Source: Niebla homalea (lineage: Eukaryota > Ascomycota > Lecanoromycetes > Lecanorales > Ramalinaceae). From it: a stretch of DNA of 64,000 nucleotides. Under the pieces are notes generated by a model. It did no database searches. It was not told the origin of the DNA and was given only the letters and a program-made list of their open reading frames with translations. Shown here piece after piece: positions 47,138-59,561 of this stretch; the first letter of the stretch is position 1; the number at the start of each line of letters is the position of its first letter. Where the stretch lies: NCBI GenBank assembly GCA_019925105.1, contig JAHGAU010000015.1, forward strand, positions 868,001 through 932,000. Reading direction: 5' to 3'. The translations under genes were made by a program, and so were the position numbers.

Positions 47138-50100
47138 TCATCGTTGAAACCAGCCAAGCTTCTTCCTGAGATGCTCTGTCGCCGCCTGTGCCTCCACTTG
47201 CGTGCTACGCTCGTACAACTCCTATGCCAAGATTGTTAGCATTTCATCGAAAGGCACCAACTATTGTTTGCAGAGTTCTTACGCACATCCTCATCCTTGG
47301 AAAACCTGCTCTCCAAGAGTAAATTGAACACTTGCTCATTTCTTTTGATGGACGGATATGCTAGCTCCTGACTCTTTCTGATTTCCATAATGACCTCCCC
47401 CATTATCTCGAATTTCTTCCAGTTGATCCGTTCGCCCTCATCGGAGCGGATAAATGTCCGATTGCCCTCTTCAGCAAATACAAGATCTCGTCGATGTAGA
47501 GGCAAGAATGGAATCCTGGGCGTGGATGTGTTTTGCCAGCCCAGTCGATATGCAGAATGACTCTTCGCTGTTCCCATGAGTATTTCGAGTCGCATGAATT
47601 GCGTTCGCGCTTTGTCGGAGACCAGGGCTCGTGTCCGAGAGAGACGATGCACTGCCGTGCCATTAATACCAGCTATCACAGCTCCTAAGGAGTTATAATT
47701 GTTCAAATAGCGCAATTGCCAGGCTACACTCATGAACTTCTCAAGCATCACTGCTCGATCTTTGGGTTTATCGCGGAGGAGCACCATGTTAGCGACCCAG
47801 AAGGCCACATGGTTAAATTCACTGATCATGCGGTTCACGTACTCCAAGCTTTTACACCTCTCTTTTGACTCAACATTTAAGCTTATATGGCGAATTAGAT
47901 CGCGGGGTCTGATGGACGAGTACAGAACCCAGTCGATCCGCGTCAACTCCAGAGCTATACTTTCCTCCGAGACGTCAAGCAGTTCGCGCCAGCGGAGTTT
48001 GTCAAGGGTATGACGTGATCTAGGGCTCAAGAGTAAGGCCTGCCGGCGAACATCTTCGACTGTTTCGAAGGTCAATTTAGACGCTCCAGTGGCTTGACTT
48101 GCACTCCTCTTGGGTGCAGAGTCAGCGGAGGACCGAGTGGAGGCTGGGACAGAGGAATAGGCATTATTCGAATTCACAGGGCTAGCAACGTCTTCGGTCG
48201 AGGAGTCGGCAGTTACCGTTGATATGGATCCTTGAAGAGATGATGCGGAAATGAGGCTCTCCATGGTACTTGCGCGGCTCCTTTGATGATCCGAATAGGC
48301 CCACTCTGTGTCGTCGTCTTCACGAAATGAGTCCAAGTACGGGCTGACCTCTTTATGGGCTACAGCAAATTCCGGGCGACTGCCAAGGAATTGGACAAAG
48401 CTGATCATGGCATTGCGCGTGGTGGGATGTGCAAAATCCCCTGGATAGTCCGAAATCCAGTCTAGGATGACGCCGAGATATCTCAGTTGGGCAGTCAATT
48501 GAATTAGGTCGGAGCCATTTTGGAGTTCTTCGAAACGGGCCATGACAGCCCTCAGCAAATCCGACGGAGCTGCGAATTTGCGATATAGACAAAGAAAGGT
48601 TGTTCTGAACTTGCTGTCGCGTTTGGTTTTGGTAGGGGAAAGCAGATGATCAACAAGCTCCTCAAAGGCCACACCCGGATCTTGGTGATCATCGTTAGCT
48701 GCATTGGCTCGCTCGAAATCGACGAACGCGAAGGTGCTTTTCTTCTCAATGACATTCATCAAGCTACCCGTGCTTTCGATGGTGGAACGAGTACTGTTAT
48801 CTCTCGACTTTCGAGGATCTGAGATTCCCTCGGCAGCGATAGAGCATTGCGGATGGCTCTCCTTTGCTGGTGCTTCGGAGTAATCAACTCTGCCTTTACC
48901 AGCAGAGCTTAGCGTTCGTTTGCCTCGTTCTTCTGCTCTTGGATACTTCTTCCAGCCATCCAAAGGTAGACGATCCAGCACGTCCAGGGAATCTGCGGCG
49001 TCACTAGATTCTTTTGATGTTCCAGGTGGCCGACCGCTACAAATGACGGAAGCTGGTCGGGCCTCTTCACAACTGCACGTTGATGGGGAGAAGATTTCTT
49101 GTTGGTTCGATGTGTGTGACATTACTGATGTCGCCCGGGACGTCTGTGTTGGTTTCGGACCACATGGTTCCCCTACATCGCGCAGGATACAGATACATAA
49201 GCAAATCTAGGACATTATGATTTGGCCCTAACGTCGGGCTGAAAAGTCTTGAAAAGGTCCTCTTGCAAACATACCGAATCGAAGGAGCATTATGTTTCTC
49301 AACATGACCGAGATACATCTTTTGTGTGTCTCCGGCGTTGCTAATGCTGTCTGGTAGGCTTCAACGGCGTGATATTGCTGACAGATACTGTCGATCGAAT
49401 GTTGCGGGACGGACCACTGCTTGGGCGGCGAATCGCATTTTGATGCAACCAGAAGAGCCGGCACGGTGCAGTCTGAAATGGCATCTGCGAATCAAAAGGC
49501 TTGTCAGTTTTGATATCCTTTCGACGTTTTGACAAATGTGCGTAGGCGAAGCCTAGGATCTGGAGTCTGCCGCTGAGGTTTATTACCTAAAACCGCTGGC
49601 AGAACATCGAATGTGCCATGATTGAGAACGTCGTAGAGCAACAGCAGACCATCAATCCTGGGGACTGGGTTACCATCAATGATCTTCGGCCATCGCAAGG
49701 CGTTATCAACAACCGAGATTTCTGTAACATCCAGCTCGATCAAGCGCACAACCGAGATCGAGCCTTCTAGAGACACCTTTTTGCTTGTTATAGGTGTGCA
49801 TGGAAATGATTTCAAGTCCAGTGCTTGTTGCATGAATGTTGATTTTCCAACTCCTGCGCAACCAACGACCGCAATGGAGACATCATTGACCTCGTGACCA
49901 CGACGAGAATTCTGGCCCGTTTTAGTGAAGGTGAACATCACAATGCAAGAAGTTTCGAGAGTCAGCACCTACCTCACTATGAGTGCTGGAATGCTTTGAA
50001 GATATCGAATATGCAGTAGCCCCGAGTGAGGTGGTAGCAAATCTTTCAACAGGGTGGATCCGTAGGCTTTTACGAATATCTCCCAGCGCTGACTGCGGCG

Positions 50101-50269
50101 GTGGACTTGTTTCATGCTGAATGGCCAGATTCAAGGAGTCGTCGGCTGACTTCACACGGTCTGATAGTTTTGCTCGAGAAGGTGGAACCACGGGTGGAGA
50201 CGCTGGTGACTCAGTGCGGTTTGCTGCAACTATAAAAGATCTCGTTTTCCTTGACCTTCTCGAATCCAT
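47138..50269 (-). CDS. Ras guanine-nucleotide exchange factor with an N-terminal P-loop domain
   Basis: Five exons (50269-49973, 49911-49587, 49484-49275, 49172-47287, 47221-47138) encode 933 residues, with all phases consistent. Residues 1-99 are disordered and basic. Residues 100-280 look like a small GTPase: the P-loop VVGCAGVGKSTF with Lys122, a switch-like ELDVTE, RIDGLLLLYDVLN, and a base-specificity motif LLVASKCDSPP. A Ser-rich linker follows. A RasGEF_N (REM) region comes next (FEELVDHLLSPTKTKRDSKF), then the CDC25 catalytic domain: ALELTRIDWVLYSSIRPRDL, FNHVAFWVANMVLLRD, NNYNSLGAVIAGINGTAVHR. The protein should load GTP on Ras at membranes. The fused GTPase-like domain is known in filamentous ascomycetes; whether it binds nucleotide is not settled. 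The last intron has a GTGCGT donor. Confidence 0.92.
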
Positions 50270-50690
50270 GGTCCTCAACAAATCTCAGCTGCCATGATTG
50301 CTACATGAACCGAGCTCAGCTCCCCTAGATATCTGTTATTCTGACAGATGTATAAGTGTCGAACATGCGCACGCTCGCGGATATTCTTTTCTGAGAAACG
50401 AGGAGACAGCGACACAGTCTTGACTGGCAGACGTTGTCAGAATGAGTTGATGATGCTCCACAAGGACCATGGAGCCATTTCACTGAGGCCGCCTTGTGAG
50501 CAGAAGACCTGCGATTATTGCCTTCCCAGATGATATAACCACCGAAAGCCTTATTGGAAGTATTGTTCTCAGGTTTGACATATCGCTCGCCAAGAAAGAC
50601 CTTTTCATAATTTCCGATGTTTAAAACCCGTGACCGTTACGTCATCTCCGGCTCTTGCGGTGTCTTATATAGTGATGCGTCCACGGCCTT
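50270..50690. promoter_or_regulatory. Ras-GEF promoter region up to the AT-rich boundary
   Basis: This stretch of normal base composition separates the Ras-GEF start from the AT-rich block. It contains no supported frame. The promoter of the Ras-GEF gene must fit in about 420 bp before the mutated sequence begins. Confidence 0.4.
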
Positions 50691-51149
50691 ACTGTATTTA
50701 CTGTAAAACGAAATCAGTTTATAATAATTATCAGTCAGTTACTACTCTATAGTACCTATTACCTATACCGTAACAGACTTATTTATTATTTTATTTTAAG
50801 AAACGTTAATTTATTCTTATAACTGGTATTAATCGATAACGAGCTCTACTTTATTATTAAGCTTAAATTAAATCTTTTTAATTAATACCGGTATAATTCT
50901 TTCTGTTTTCCGCGTTTTATTTAAGTTATTTAAATTATGCGGGCTTAATATTAAGCTGAATAAATATAACGCACGTTTAAATTTATAGCTTAAAGCATAA
51001 ATTTTTATATATATAAATTAAAGTATGTTTATCCGCTTTAAAAACGTGTTATCCGGGCTTTAATATAAATGAAATAACTTTATTACCGAAAAAGCTCGTT
51101 TATAAACTACCGAATTTTTAATTATTTAATATATATATAAAGCGATTAT

Positions 51150-51400
51150 GATTGAGGCCGATACGATACTAACATACTTCATTTAAAAGAGAACTATATC
51201 GGATTTATTATTTTAAACCGGGTAGTTCATCTGCAAATTTGTGAACCAGCATATAAGTACTCCGAGTGTAAACGAGTAGGTTAAGCAGGTTAAGTTTATG
51301 TCCCTTTTCACTAGGCCTTTAAGCGCTTACGAATATCCGGCTTACTTGTAAGTTTCTTGGACTCTCGTAAGTTTTACTTTTTTTTTTTTAACTTAACGTA
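51150..51400. other. Less mutated island inside the AT-rich block
   Basis: This stretch keeps more CpA and TpG than its surroundings, for example AATTTGTGAACCAGCATATA near 51,240. It may be unique sequence caught between repeats, or a younger insertion. I could not find terminal repeats or a coding frame. Confidence 0.35.
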
Positions 51401-53597
51401 TTTTTACCCTTTAATTACCCCCCCTTAAGGATAGATCACTAGTTATTAAAGTAACTTTTAATTAAAAAAACCGAATCTATTATTAATTTTAAAAAACGTT
51501 GAATATTACGATTTATAGGGGGGGTTACGTATTAGACTGACTCCGCTGGCGGTACGCCGGCGGGACTAATAAAGGTAGGTATAAAAAACGTAATATTACG
51601 GTCTGGATATTTAAGTATTACTTTAATAAGTAAATTATTAATAAGATTAATTCTTAAAGAACTTAGAAAGAATTAAGGTATAATTTTTACTTAAGGTAAA
51701 AATAATAGGTATTCCGTTTTACGTTAATTAAGCTACAGTTTATAAATAACGTATATTAAGGTCGTTATTAAGGCCCTTTATTAAAACTTACCTTAGCGTA
51801 ATAGTATAACGTATTATTATAACGCCGGCGTAAAAATAATATTAACTATTAATAATTATTTCCCCCTTTATATATTAATCTTTAAGGTATAAAGAAATAT
51901 ATTTAAAAAGTTAACGTAAAGCCGGTTAAATATAAAATTTATTAAAAACTTATTATTAAACTTAATAGGAAAAGGGTAAAAGGAAAAAAGTCTTTAAGTA
52001 TATACGTAAGTATAATAATATCTATCCAATAATAATATAATAAGGGTATTTTACGTTAATAAATAATTAATATAATTTATAAAGCTTATTAAAAACCTTT
52101 TTATAAAACCCAATAAGAAATAATAAATAAGAAAAAAGTCTTTATAATATTAATTAATAATTACTTAAGGTTTTATTATTAATTTATTATATTATAATAA
52201 AAATTAACGTTATCGTAAAAACGGTATATAATTATAATAAAGCTTTTATTCTATTTTAAATTTTTTCTTTTTTCTCCTTAATAATTTTAATCGCCTTTAT
52301 AAATATAATATATTAAGGGTTTATATAAATATTTATAAGTTAATATACGTATAACTATATACGTTTATTATCCATATTATTATTATAATAAATAACGTTA
52401 ACGTTATATAAGCGTTTTATTTACGTTAATAATCCGTTTATTTTTATTTATTAATAAGATATAAAAGTTTACCTTAATCTTTAAATAATATAATGTATAT
52501 ATAATAACGTTTTATTAACGTAAATATAAATATAATATTAATAATATATATAATAATATTTTACTTAATTTACTTCTTATAGGATAAACTTTTATATCGG
52601 TAAAGCCTTTTATTTTATCGTAAATATTATAATAAACGATACCTTTCCTATTACCTTCCCGTAAATATCCTTAACGCCGTTAAACCGTTATTACTTTAAT
52701 ATATATATAGTTCCCGGATTAACTATAACCCCGGATAACTTAATAAATACGTAAATATCGATCGATTAATACGTAATTTATTAAGGCGTAAGCTTAATAC
52801 GTATAGAAACGTAATAAAATCCTTTAGGATTTTAAGGTTTTCCGGTTAAATATTAATTAAACGTTAATTATTCGGTTAAATAGAATATACGCTTTATTAG
52901 GTTACTTTAAAAGCTAAGGGGAAATATCGGCCCTTTAAATTAAGAAAAGGCGTTTACCGTTTACGTTAAAATAACGGAAAAAGAAGTTATTTAACTTAAA
53001 GAATAAATAAATAAATTATAATTTAATAACGATTTAACGGCGTTAACGTTTAATAGTTAAATCGGCTTAATATAAAAGGCTAAGCCCTTTTAATTCCGTC
53101 GGGAAATTATTCCTTATTTCCCGACCTTATATCCGGGGTAAAAAGATAGGACCTTAAGTTTATAATATCCGATGGTTTAAGGGGTAAAAAAAAGGAGGGA
53201 AATACGGGCTTTAACCTATTTAAAAAAGAGGAAAAGGAGGTTATACCCTCTTTAGCGGTATTATTAAAAAGGTCAGCCTTAACTTTTAAAAATAATACCT
53301 TAAAATTAAATTAAAAAGCCTTTTTAGCGAATAATATTAAGGAAATCCCTTTAATTAAAAGTAAGAAAAAAAAGGAGAGCGATATGATATTTTTATATTT
53401 AATTTAAGTACCGTTAACTTATATATAAAAGAAACTAAAGAAAAAAAGGTAATTTACGTTAATATGGAGTTATAGATTATTCTTTTATTTTTATATATTA
53501 ATATTACTGAAGTTTAACGTTAAACGTTAAAGTTAATAATATTAAATATTAAACGCTTATGATTTATATATTATTAAAAAATAATATAACGGATAAT

Positions 53598-54120
53598 ATT
53601 GATTGATTTATTGGTTTATACTACGGATCTAGCTAAGTTTATTCCGGCGTTCCTTAATATATAGCCTTTTAACCTTATTAATAACCGTAAAAACCTGATA
53701 CTTATAACGTTAAGGCAAAAACCAGCGTTTACCAGGCCTTTACCCTTTATTTTTTAAGGTAAAGGATATTAACGGCCTTTTAAAAAGAAATAATTTATTT
53801 ATATATTTCTTATATTTTAATTCCCTTAAAAAAATCTATAATATTACGACCGTATCCTTATAAAAACTACTTTTAAACTTATTGTTTTTCCGTTCCTTTA
53901 TATATTTATATTACTTTAATTTTACTTAATATTCCTGAATATCTTTATTAATACTTACGTATTTAATATATATTTTTTAATATTATTATTACCGTTAACT
54001 CCTTTAAAGATTTTTAATAAGCGTTTATTATTATATCCTTATAGCTATAAAAGATACTTTCCGGTTTATATAATTAATATAGCCGGTTTCCGCTTTTCCT
54101 TTTCTTTTTTAACCGGTAAT
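53598..54120 (+). repeat. Left terminal inverted repeat
   Basis: This is the left arm of the ~8.7-kb element. It aligns by eye, reverse-complemented, to 61,740-62,260, and directly to the segment starting near 62,320. It is more heavily mutated toward AT than the right arm. Confidence 0.75.
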
Positions 54121-54965
54121 AAGTTTTCTTTATAAAATCTTCAATAATTTTATTTATTTCTATAATAAAGTTAAATTATAATAATAATCCGGTAAATATT
54201 ATAAATTTAATAATTTTTAAAATATTTCGCTTTATAAATAATGATTAAGAATAATTATAAGTATTAACTTTTATAATGAGTTTTAATTTAACTTCTATAA
54301 ATAAAGGATAAAAAATAAAAACGTATATAACGTCTTATTTCCTTTATCCGTATTTATATTTAATATTTATCTAATTTCCGGCATATATAGTAAATAGGAA
54401 ATAAGTTAAACCGTTTTTATTTATCCGGAGTTAAATCGTTAATATACTATTGTTTTTCTTTATAATATTATAATAATAAAGATACTTATTAATAATCTTT
54501 TTATCGTTAAGAATTAATAATAATAACCTTAAAGTATAAAGTTTTTATATTTCCGTTAACGTTTAATTTACTTTATTATAATTTATAAAATAATTATTAT
54601 AATTTTTATTTTTTAAATCCCTTTAATTTTAATTTTTCTTATATTTAATAAGAGTTTATATACGCTTAAATTAACTTCCGGGATATTAATAAGGTTAATT
54701 TTTTTGATTTATTCTTACTTTATTTTAATAAAAAAAAGGATGGATATCTTTAATTTATTCTTTTTAACTTAAGGTTTATTAAGATTTAAATAAATCTGCC
54801 CGTTTCTTATTATTATAATTCAATATATATATCTTTTTAATTTTATTTAAGCGATTATTTAATTTAATAAAACCTCGATCGGCGGTATAAAGATTTTAGA
54901 CTTTAATACCGGAATAAGGGTTATTTTATAAGTATTATTAATTACCCTTAAATATCAATTTTAGA

Positions 54966-55149
54966 CTTTCTGTGGGGGTCACAGTAATTGTAAGAGTAAT
55001 GTAAGTTGATTGAGTAAGTGTCTTCCGTGAAGACCATGGTATATATAAAATGAGCTGTCCTATACAAAGGACAGCGTCCTATCCCTACCAAGGACAAAGG
55101 ACAAAACACTACCTATGCTATGTACACATGCTTATGTCCTAACACTTTC
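54966..55149 (+). mobile_element. Solo LTR (174 bp) with 5-bp target-site duplication
   Basis: The LTR spans 54,971-55,144, starts TGTGGGGGTC and ends GTCCTAACA, so it has the TG...CA ends of retrotransposon LTRs. It is flanked on both sides by CTTTC (54,966-54,970 and 55,145-55,149). Inside are a TATA-like stretch (TATATATAAAA near 55,040) and AAGGACA repeats. It shows normal base composition in the middle of the AT-rich block, so it entered after the surrounding RIP. No internal retrotransposon sequence remains, as expected after LTR-LTR recombination. Confidence 0.88.
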
Positions 55150-58100
55150 TATAATATTTAAATAAGCTTTTTCTTATATCCCGGAATACCCTTAAGTATA
55201 TATTAAATAGCCGTAACGTATATTATAATTAACTTTATTACGGCTTAATAAATAATCCGGGCCTTTTATAATATAACCTTTTATATTAATATAGCGAGAT
55301 AAATAAAGCCTTTTTCTTATAAAGTTATTTTCTTTTAAACCTTTTTTATATAATTTTTTTAAACAAGCTTTTTATTTATTTAAAGGTTAAGGACTTTAAT
55401 ATTAATATCCGGCTTTATTATAATTTTATTTAAGTTTATTATAATTATTATATATATAACTTCGGATTCTTAATTATATAAATAAATTTATACTTATACG
55501 GCGTAAATTAAGCTTTATAAGTTCTTATTTATTAAAGATAAACTTCGTAAACCTATTTTAATTCTAAATAATTAATACGTATAAAGGTATTATAGGCTAA
55601 AAAGTAAACGTTATTAATAAAGTTTTTAATCTAGATTTTCTATTTTAATTTAACGAGCTCTTTAATTAATAAATTATTAAAAGATAAAAATAATATTAAA
55701 AAAATAAATAATTTTTAAAGAATCCCCGTTATAACGGGCTTTATTAAATTTATTTTTTATCCTAGGTTAATCGATATAACTTAATTACTTAAAAAACTTT
55801 TTATTTACTTAATTAAGAAGGGTAATATACCTTTTTTCTTTAAGTTATATAATAATTTTTAATAGTTTATTTTATTAAAAGTATTTATAATATTAAGAGA
55901 AAGAAAACTTATAATATACTTTTTCCCTTAACCTTATACTATATATATACCGTTAATTAATCCTTTAAGGGCTATTTTTATTAACTAACTTTTTTTTATT
56001 TTTATTTATTAATCGGGGAGAAATCCGTAATTTTTTATATAATTATTAAGGATCTTTATTATTACCGTTTTTAAGGGTTTCCTTAACGTATAAAAAAGTA
56101 TAATAAATTCATAAAACTTTACCTTAAAGTAATCCGGCTTAATAAGCTTTTTAAAGATAATTATTTTTATTTATTTAATTTATATAAATAATAATTAACG
56201 TTAAAATATACTTAAAAGAAATAAGTAAAAACCCTTTTAAATAATAAAGTTATTATTAATAGGAATTTATTAGGAATCCTATTTAATCTTAAGGCTTTAT
56301 TTTTCTTTAATTTATTAATTACTTTAATTATTATATTTTATATTATTACCTTATTTATTAATATAAGGTTAAGGTATATAATATCGTCGATATCGTTTAA
56401 ATTAACTTTTAACGGAAAAGGGAAAAATACTCTTTTAAAAGCCTTAATTTTACCGTTAAAGGTATTAATTAATATATTATCGGGTCTTTTAAAAAGCGGG
56501 AATTTAAGGATAAATTTTAATTTCTTATTTTATTCCTTATTATACTTCATTAACTTCTAGATATTATAAGGTAAAACCGTTATATTATATATTATAGACT
56601 GAAAGTATATTTATTTAATTTTCTTAATAATTTTTTCCTTTTCTTCTTAAGTAACCCTTAATTAATTAAATATCTTTTAATTTTTATACTTAAAAGTTTA
56701 TTTAATTAATTTTTTTTATTTTTATAATTATAATTATATACTTTTTATTTTAATAGGTTTTAGCTTTTTAAAAAAGTTTTATTAATGGGATTTTTTTATT
56801 AATTATTTCGTTTAATACCTTTATTATTCGCTTTATAAAGAGGTTAATCCGGTTTCTATTATTTAATTAAGGAAGGTCCGCGAATTATATTATTGTTTCC
56901 TCCGTTTTTATATAAACCTTTATTTTCTTAACCGTTTTTTACGCCCTTTTTACTGGTAATAATAAGGTTATATTAATGGTTTAATTTAAGGTTATTTATA
57001 TTAATATATAATTTAAGTTATATTTTAAGTTTTTTTATAGCTTATATATGATAACCGTACTAACGATACCTTTTAAATTAAACGTTAAGTTAATCATAAT
57101 TTTAAATCCTTAATTTTTTTATATTATAATTCCTTTTAACGTTAATAACGTAAAATCGGACCGGATAATAATTATTAATAATTTTTAGATTTAACGTAAT
57201 TAATTATACATCCTTCTTCGTTTTATTTAATATAATAAAGATTAAAATCTTTTATTAAGAAATACTCGCCAGGTACGGTTATAATATCTTTAAGTAATAA
57301 GATCGTAAAGGGCCTTTTTTTATTAATTAACGGCGGATTATATATATTATAAATATTTAGGTTTCTTTTAATATTTTTTTTTTATATAATTTAAAGTATA
57401 TATAAATTCTTTCCGTAATAAATAACGTTTTAATTATTTATATTTAACCTTTTATTTATAAAGAAATATATTTATATTTTCTTATTTCTTTTAAAAATTA
57501 AGTAAAAACCATTTTTCAGATTAATTAAAGAGCATATATACGGATTATATAACGGCTTTTATATTATTATAATATTAATATCCTTTATTTTTTTAAATTT
57601 AAATATTGGTATTATAATTTTAATTGCTTTTTATATATATTATATTATATTACCCTTAAAAGTATAAACGTATTATATATTAGTTTTTATTAAGTTTTCC
57701 CCGTTAATTTTTATTTATATAAATAGTTTCTTTTTAAAGCTGAATATTATTTACTTTAACCTTTTTACTATAATGATTATTTTGGTCGGGTGGCCGGCCT
57801 TAAAGGTTAATATCGTTATAAGCTTTTTTTTTACGTTATTAATTATTACGTTTTATCCTTTTTTATTTAACCGGCTTTATTTACGTTTTAAGATTATCCT
57901 TAATTACTTTATTAGTTTAAATTTATATAAATTATAATATTAAACCTTAATTATTATCTTAATTTCCTTATATTAAGTTTTTTTAACCCTTATTATATAT
58001 TATAAGTCCTACGTTAAATAATTATTATTCTTATATACCACGTATTTTAACGTATTTTTTATTAAGCTTTTTATAATTAAACCCGCGTATATATACGTAT

Positions 58101-59426
58101 TATACCCTCCGGCATATACTATATACTTTATATTATTAAAATACTTTATAATAATATATCTATGCCCTTAATATTTAAAGTATTAATAAATATCCGTTAT
58201 TTAATCTTATAACCTTATTAATTTAAGGGATTTATTTTTTATTACCCTTTTATTAAAAATATCGTTATATATTTTTATTAACGTTATACTTAAGATAACC
58301 ATAAAGTATTTCTTTATCCGGTTAAGGGTATTTAATTTCTTTATTATAGGGGAAGACTATAATTAATAATCTTTAGTCCGGGATAAAGGACCGTATTCTC
58401 TTTTTTTATCCGTTTAAAGTAACCTCTTTTTTTTCTTTTATAAACCTTATTAAATATATCCCGTTTATTACAATAATAAACGATTACCTTAATATTTTTA
58501 CCGTTTTATATCCTATTTTATCGGTTTATCCTTTTAATTTCGTAAGCTTTTTTTTCACCTTTAATAAAATTATATTAAGGAGGATATTTTTACTTTATAA
58601 TTTATATATTACGATAATTTAATTTATTAATAATTTTTTTATTATTTTAAACGCTTTTATTAATTATAAAAGGTTTATTTTTATAATTATATTCCTTTCT
58701 TTTTTATTTAATAATTAAAAAGTTATTATTTTTACCTTCTTTAATACCGTTATTTTTTCCTTAATCCTTATTTTTTTTACCGTCAATACGGGCGTTATTT
58801 TTATAACCTTTATTATTTAACTTATTTTTACATTTATTTATAAAGTTTCTTCCGTCGTTCCTTTATTTTATATATAGCCTTTTTAATTCTTTTTACTTTT
58901 TTTTACCGGTATTTTTATTACCGCTTTTTAAGCTCTGCGTAGCTTCTTTAAATCCTTTATTTTTATTTTTATTTTTACGTAAAAATCTTTTACCTTTTAT
59001 AACTTAATTTATAGTATTGGTTAGGTTTTTAATATAATATTTTCTTATTTAATTATAAGGAGGTTTTTAGTGTTTTTATTACCTTTTCTTTTATTATATT
59101 TTTTCTATACGTTTAACGGTTACCCTTTTTATAGTTTATCTTTAATTACTTAATACTTTTTTATCCTCGCCTGGTTTTCTCTTAATTTATATATACTTAA
59201 TAAGGCTTTCTCTGTCCCTATTTACCTTCTATTTATTATTACGTATTATCCCCGTTTCTTTTATCTTTTATTTACCCTTTATAATTACGTTACCTTTACG
59301 CGTTATATGCGTTTTTTTACGTATATCTCGTTAACTATAAGCTTTTTATTCAATTTAAGAATTCTTTATTATATAGGTATTATACCGTCCGTATAAATTA
59401 TTATTATTTCCGTTAATAGGGGCCGT

Positions 59427-59561
59427 TTACCCTTTTACCCCCTTTATTTTTATTATTATTCCACTTCCGTTTATCGTACTTAAAATACTTACCTTATTAT
59501 TACTTAAGCTATACACGCGTATATCGTTTTGAACCTCTGGGGTCCCGTTGTTCGTCGCCAT
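59427..59561 (-). pseudogene. Possible start of a decayed element ORF
   Basis: On the minus strand an ATG at 59561 opens 44 codons (MATNNGTPEVQNDIRVYSLS...) before a TAA that could come from a mutated CAA. The first 50 bases keep an unusually high GC content for this block. The frame would read leftward through the interior of the inverted-repeat element, so it may be the 5' end of its main gene. The protein type is not recognisable. Confidence 0.3.
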
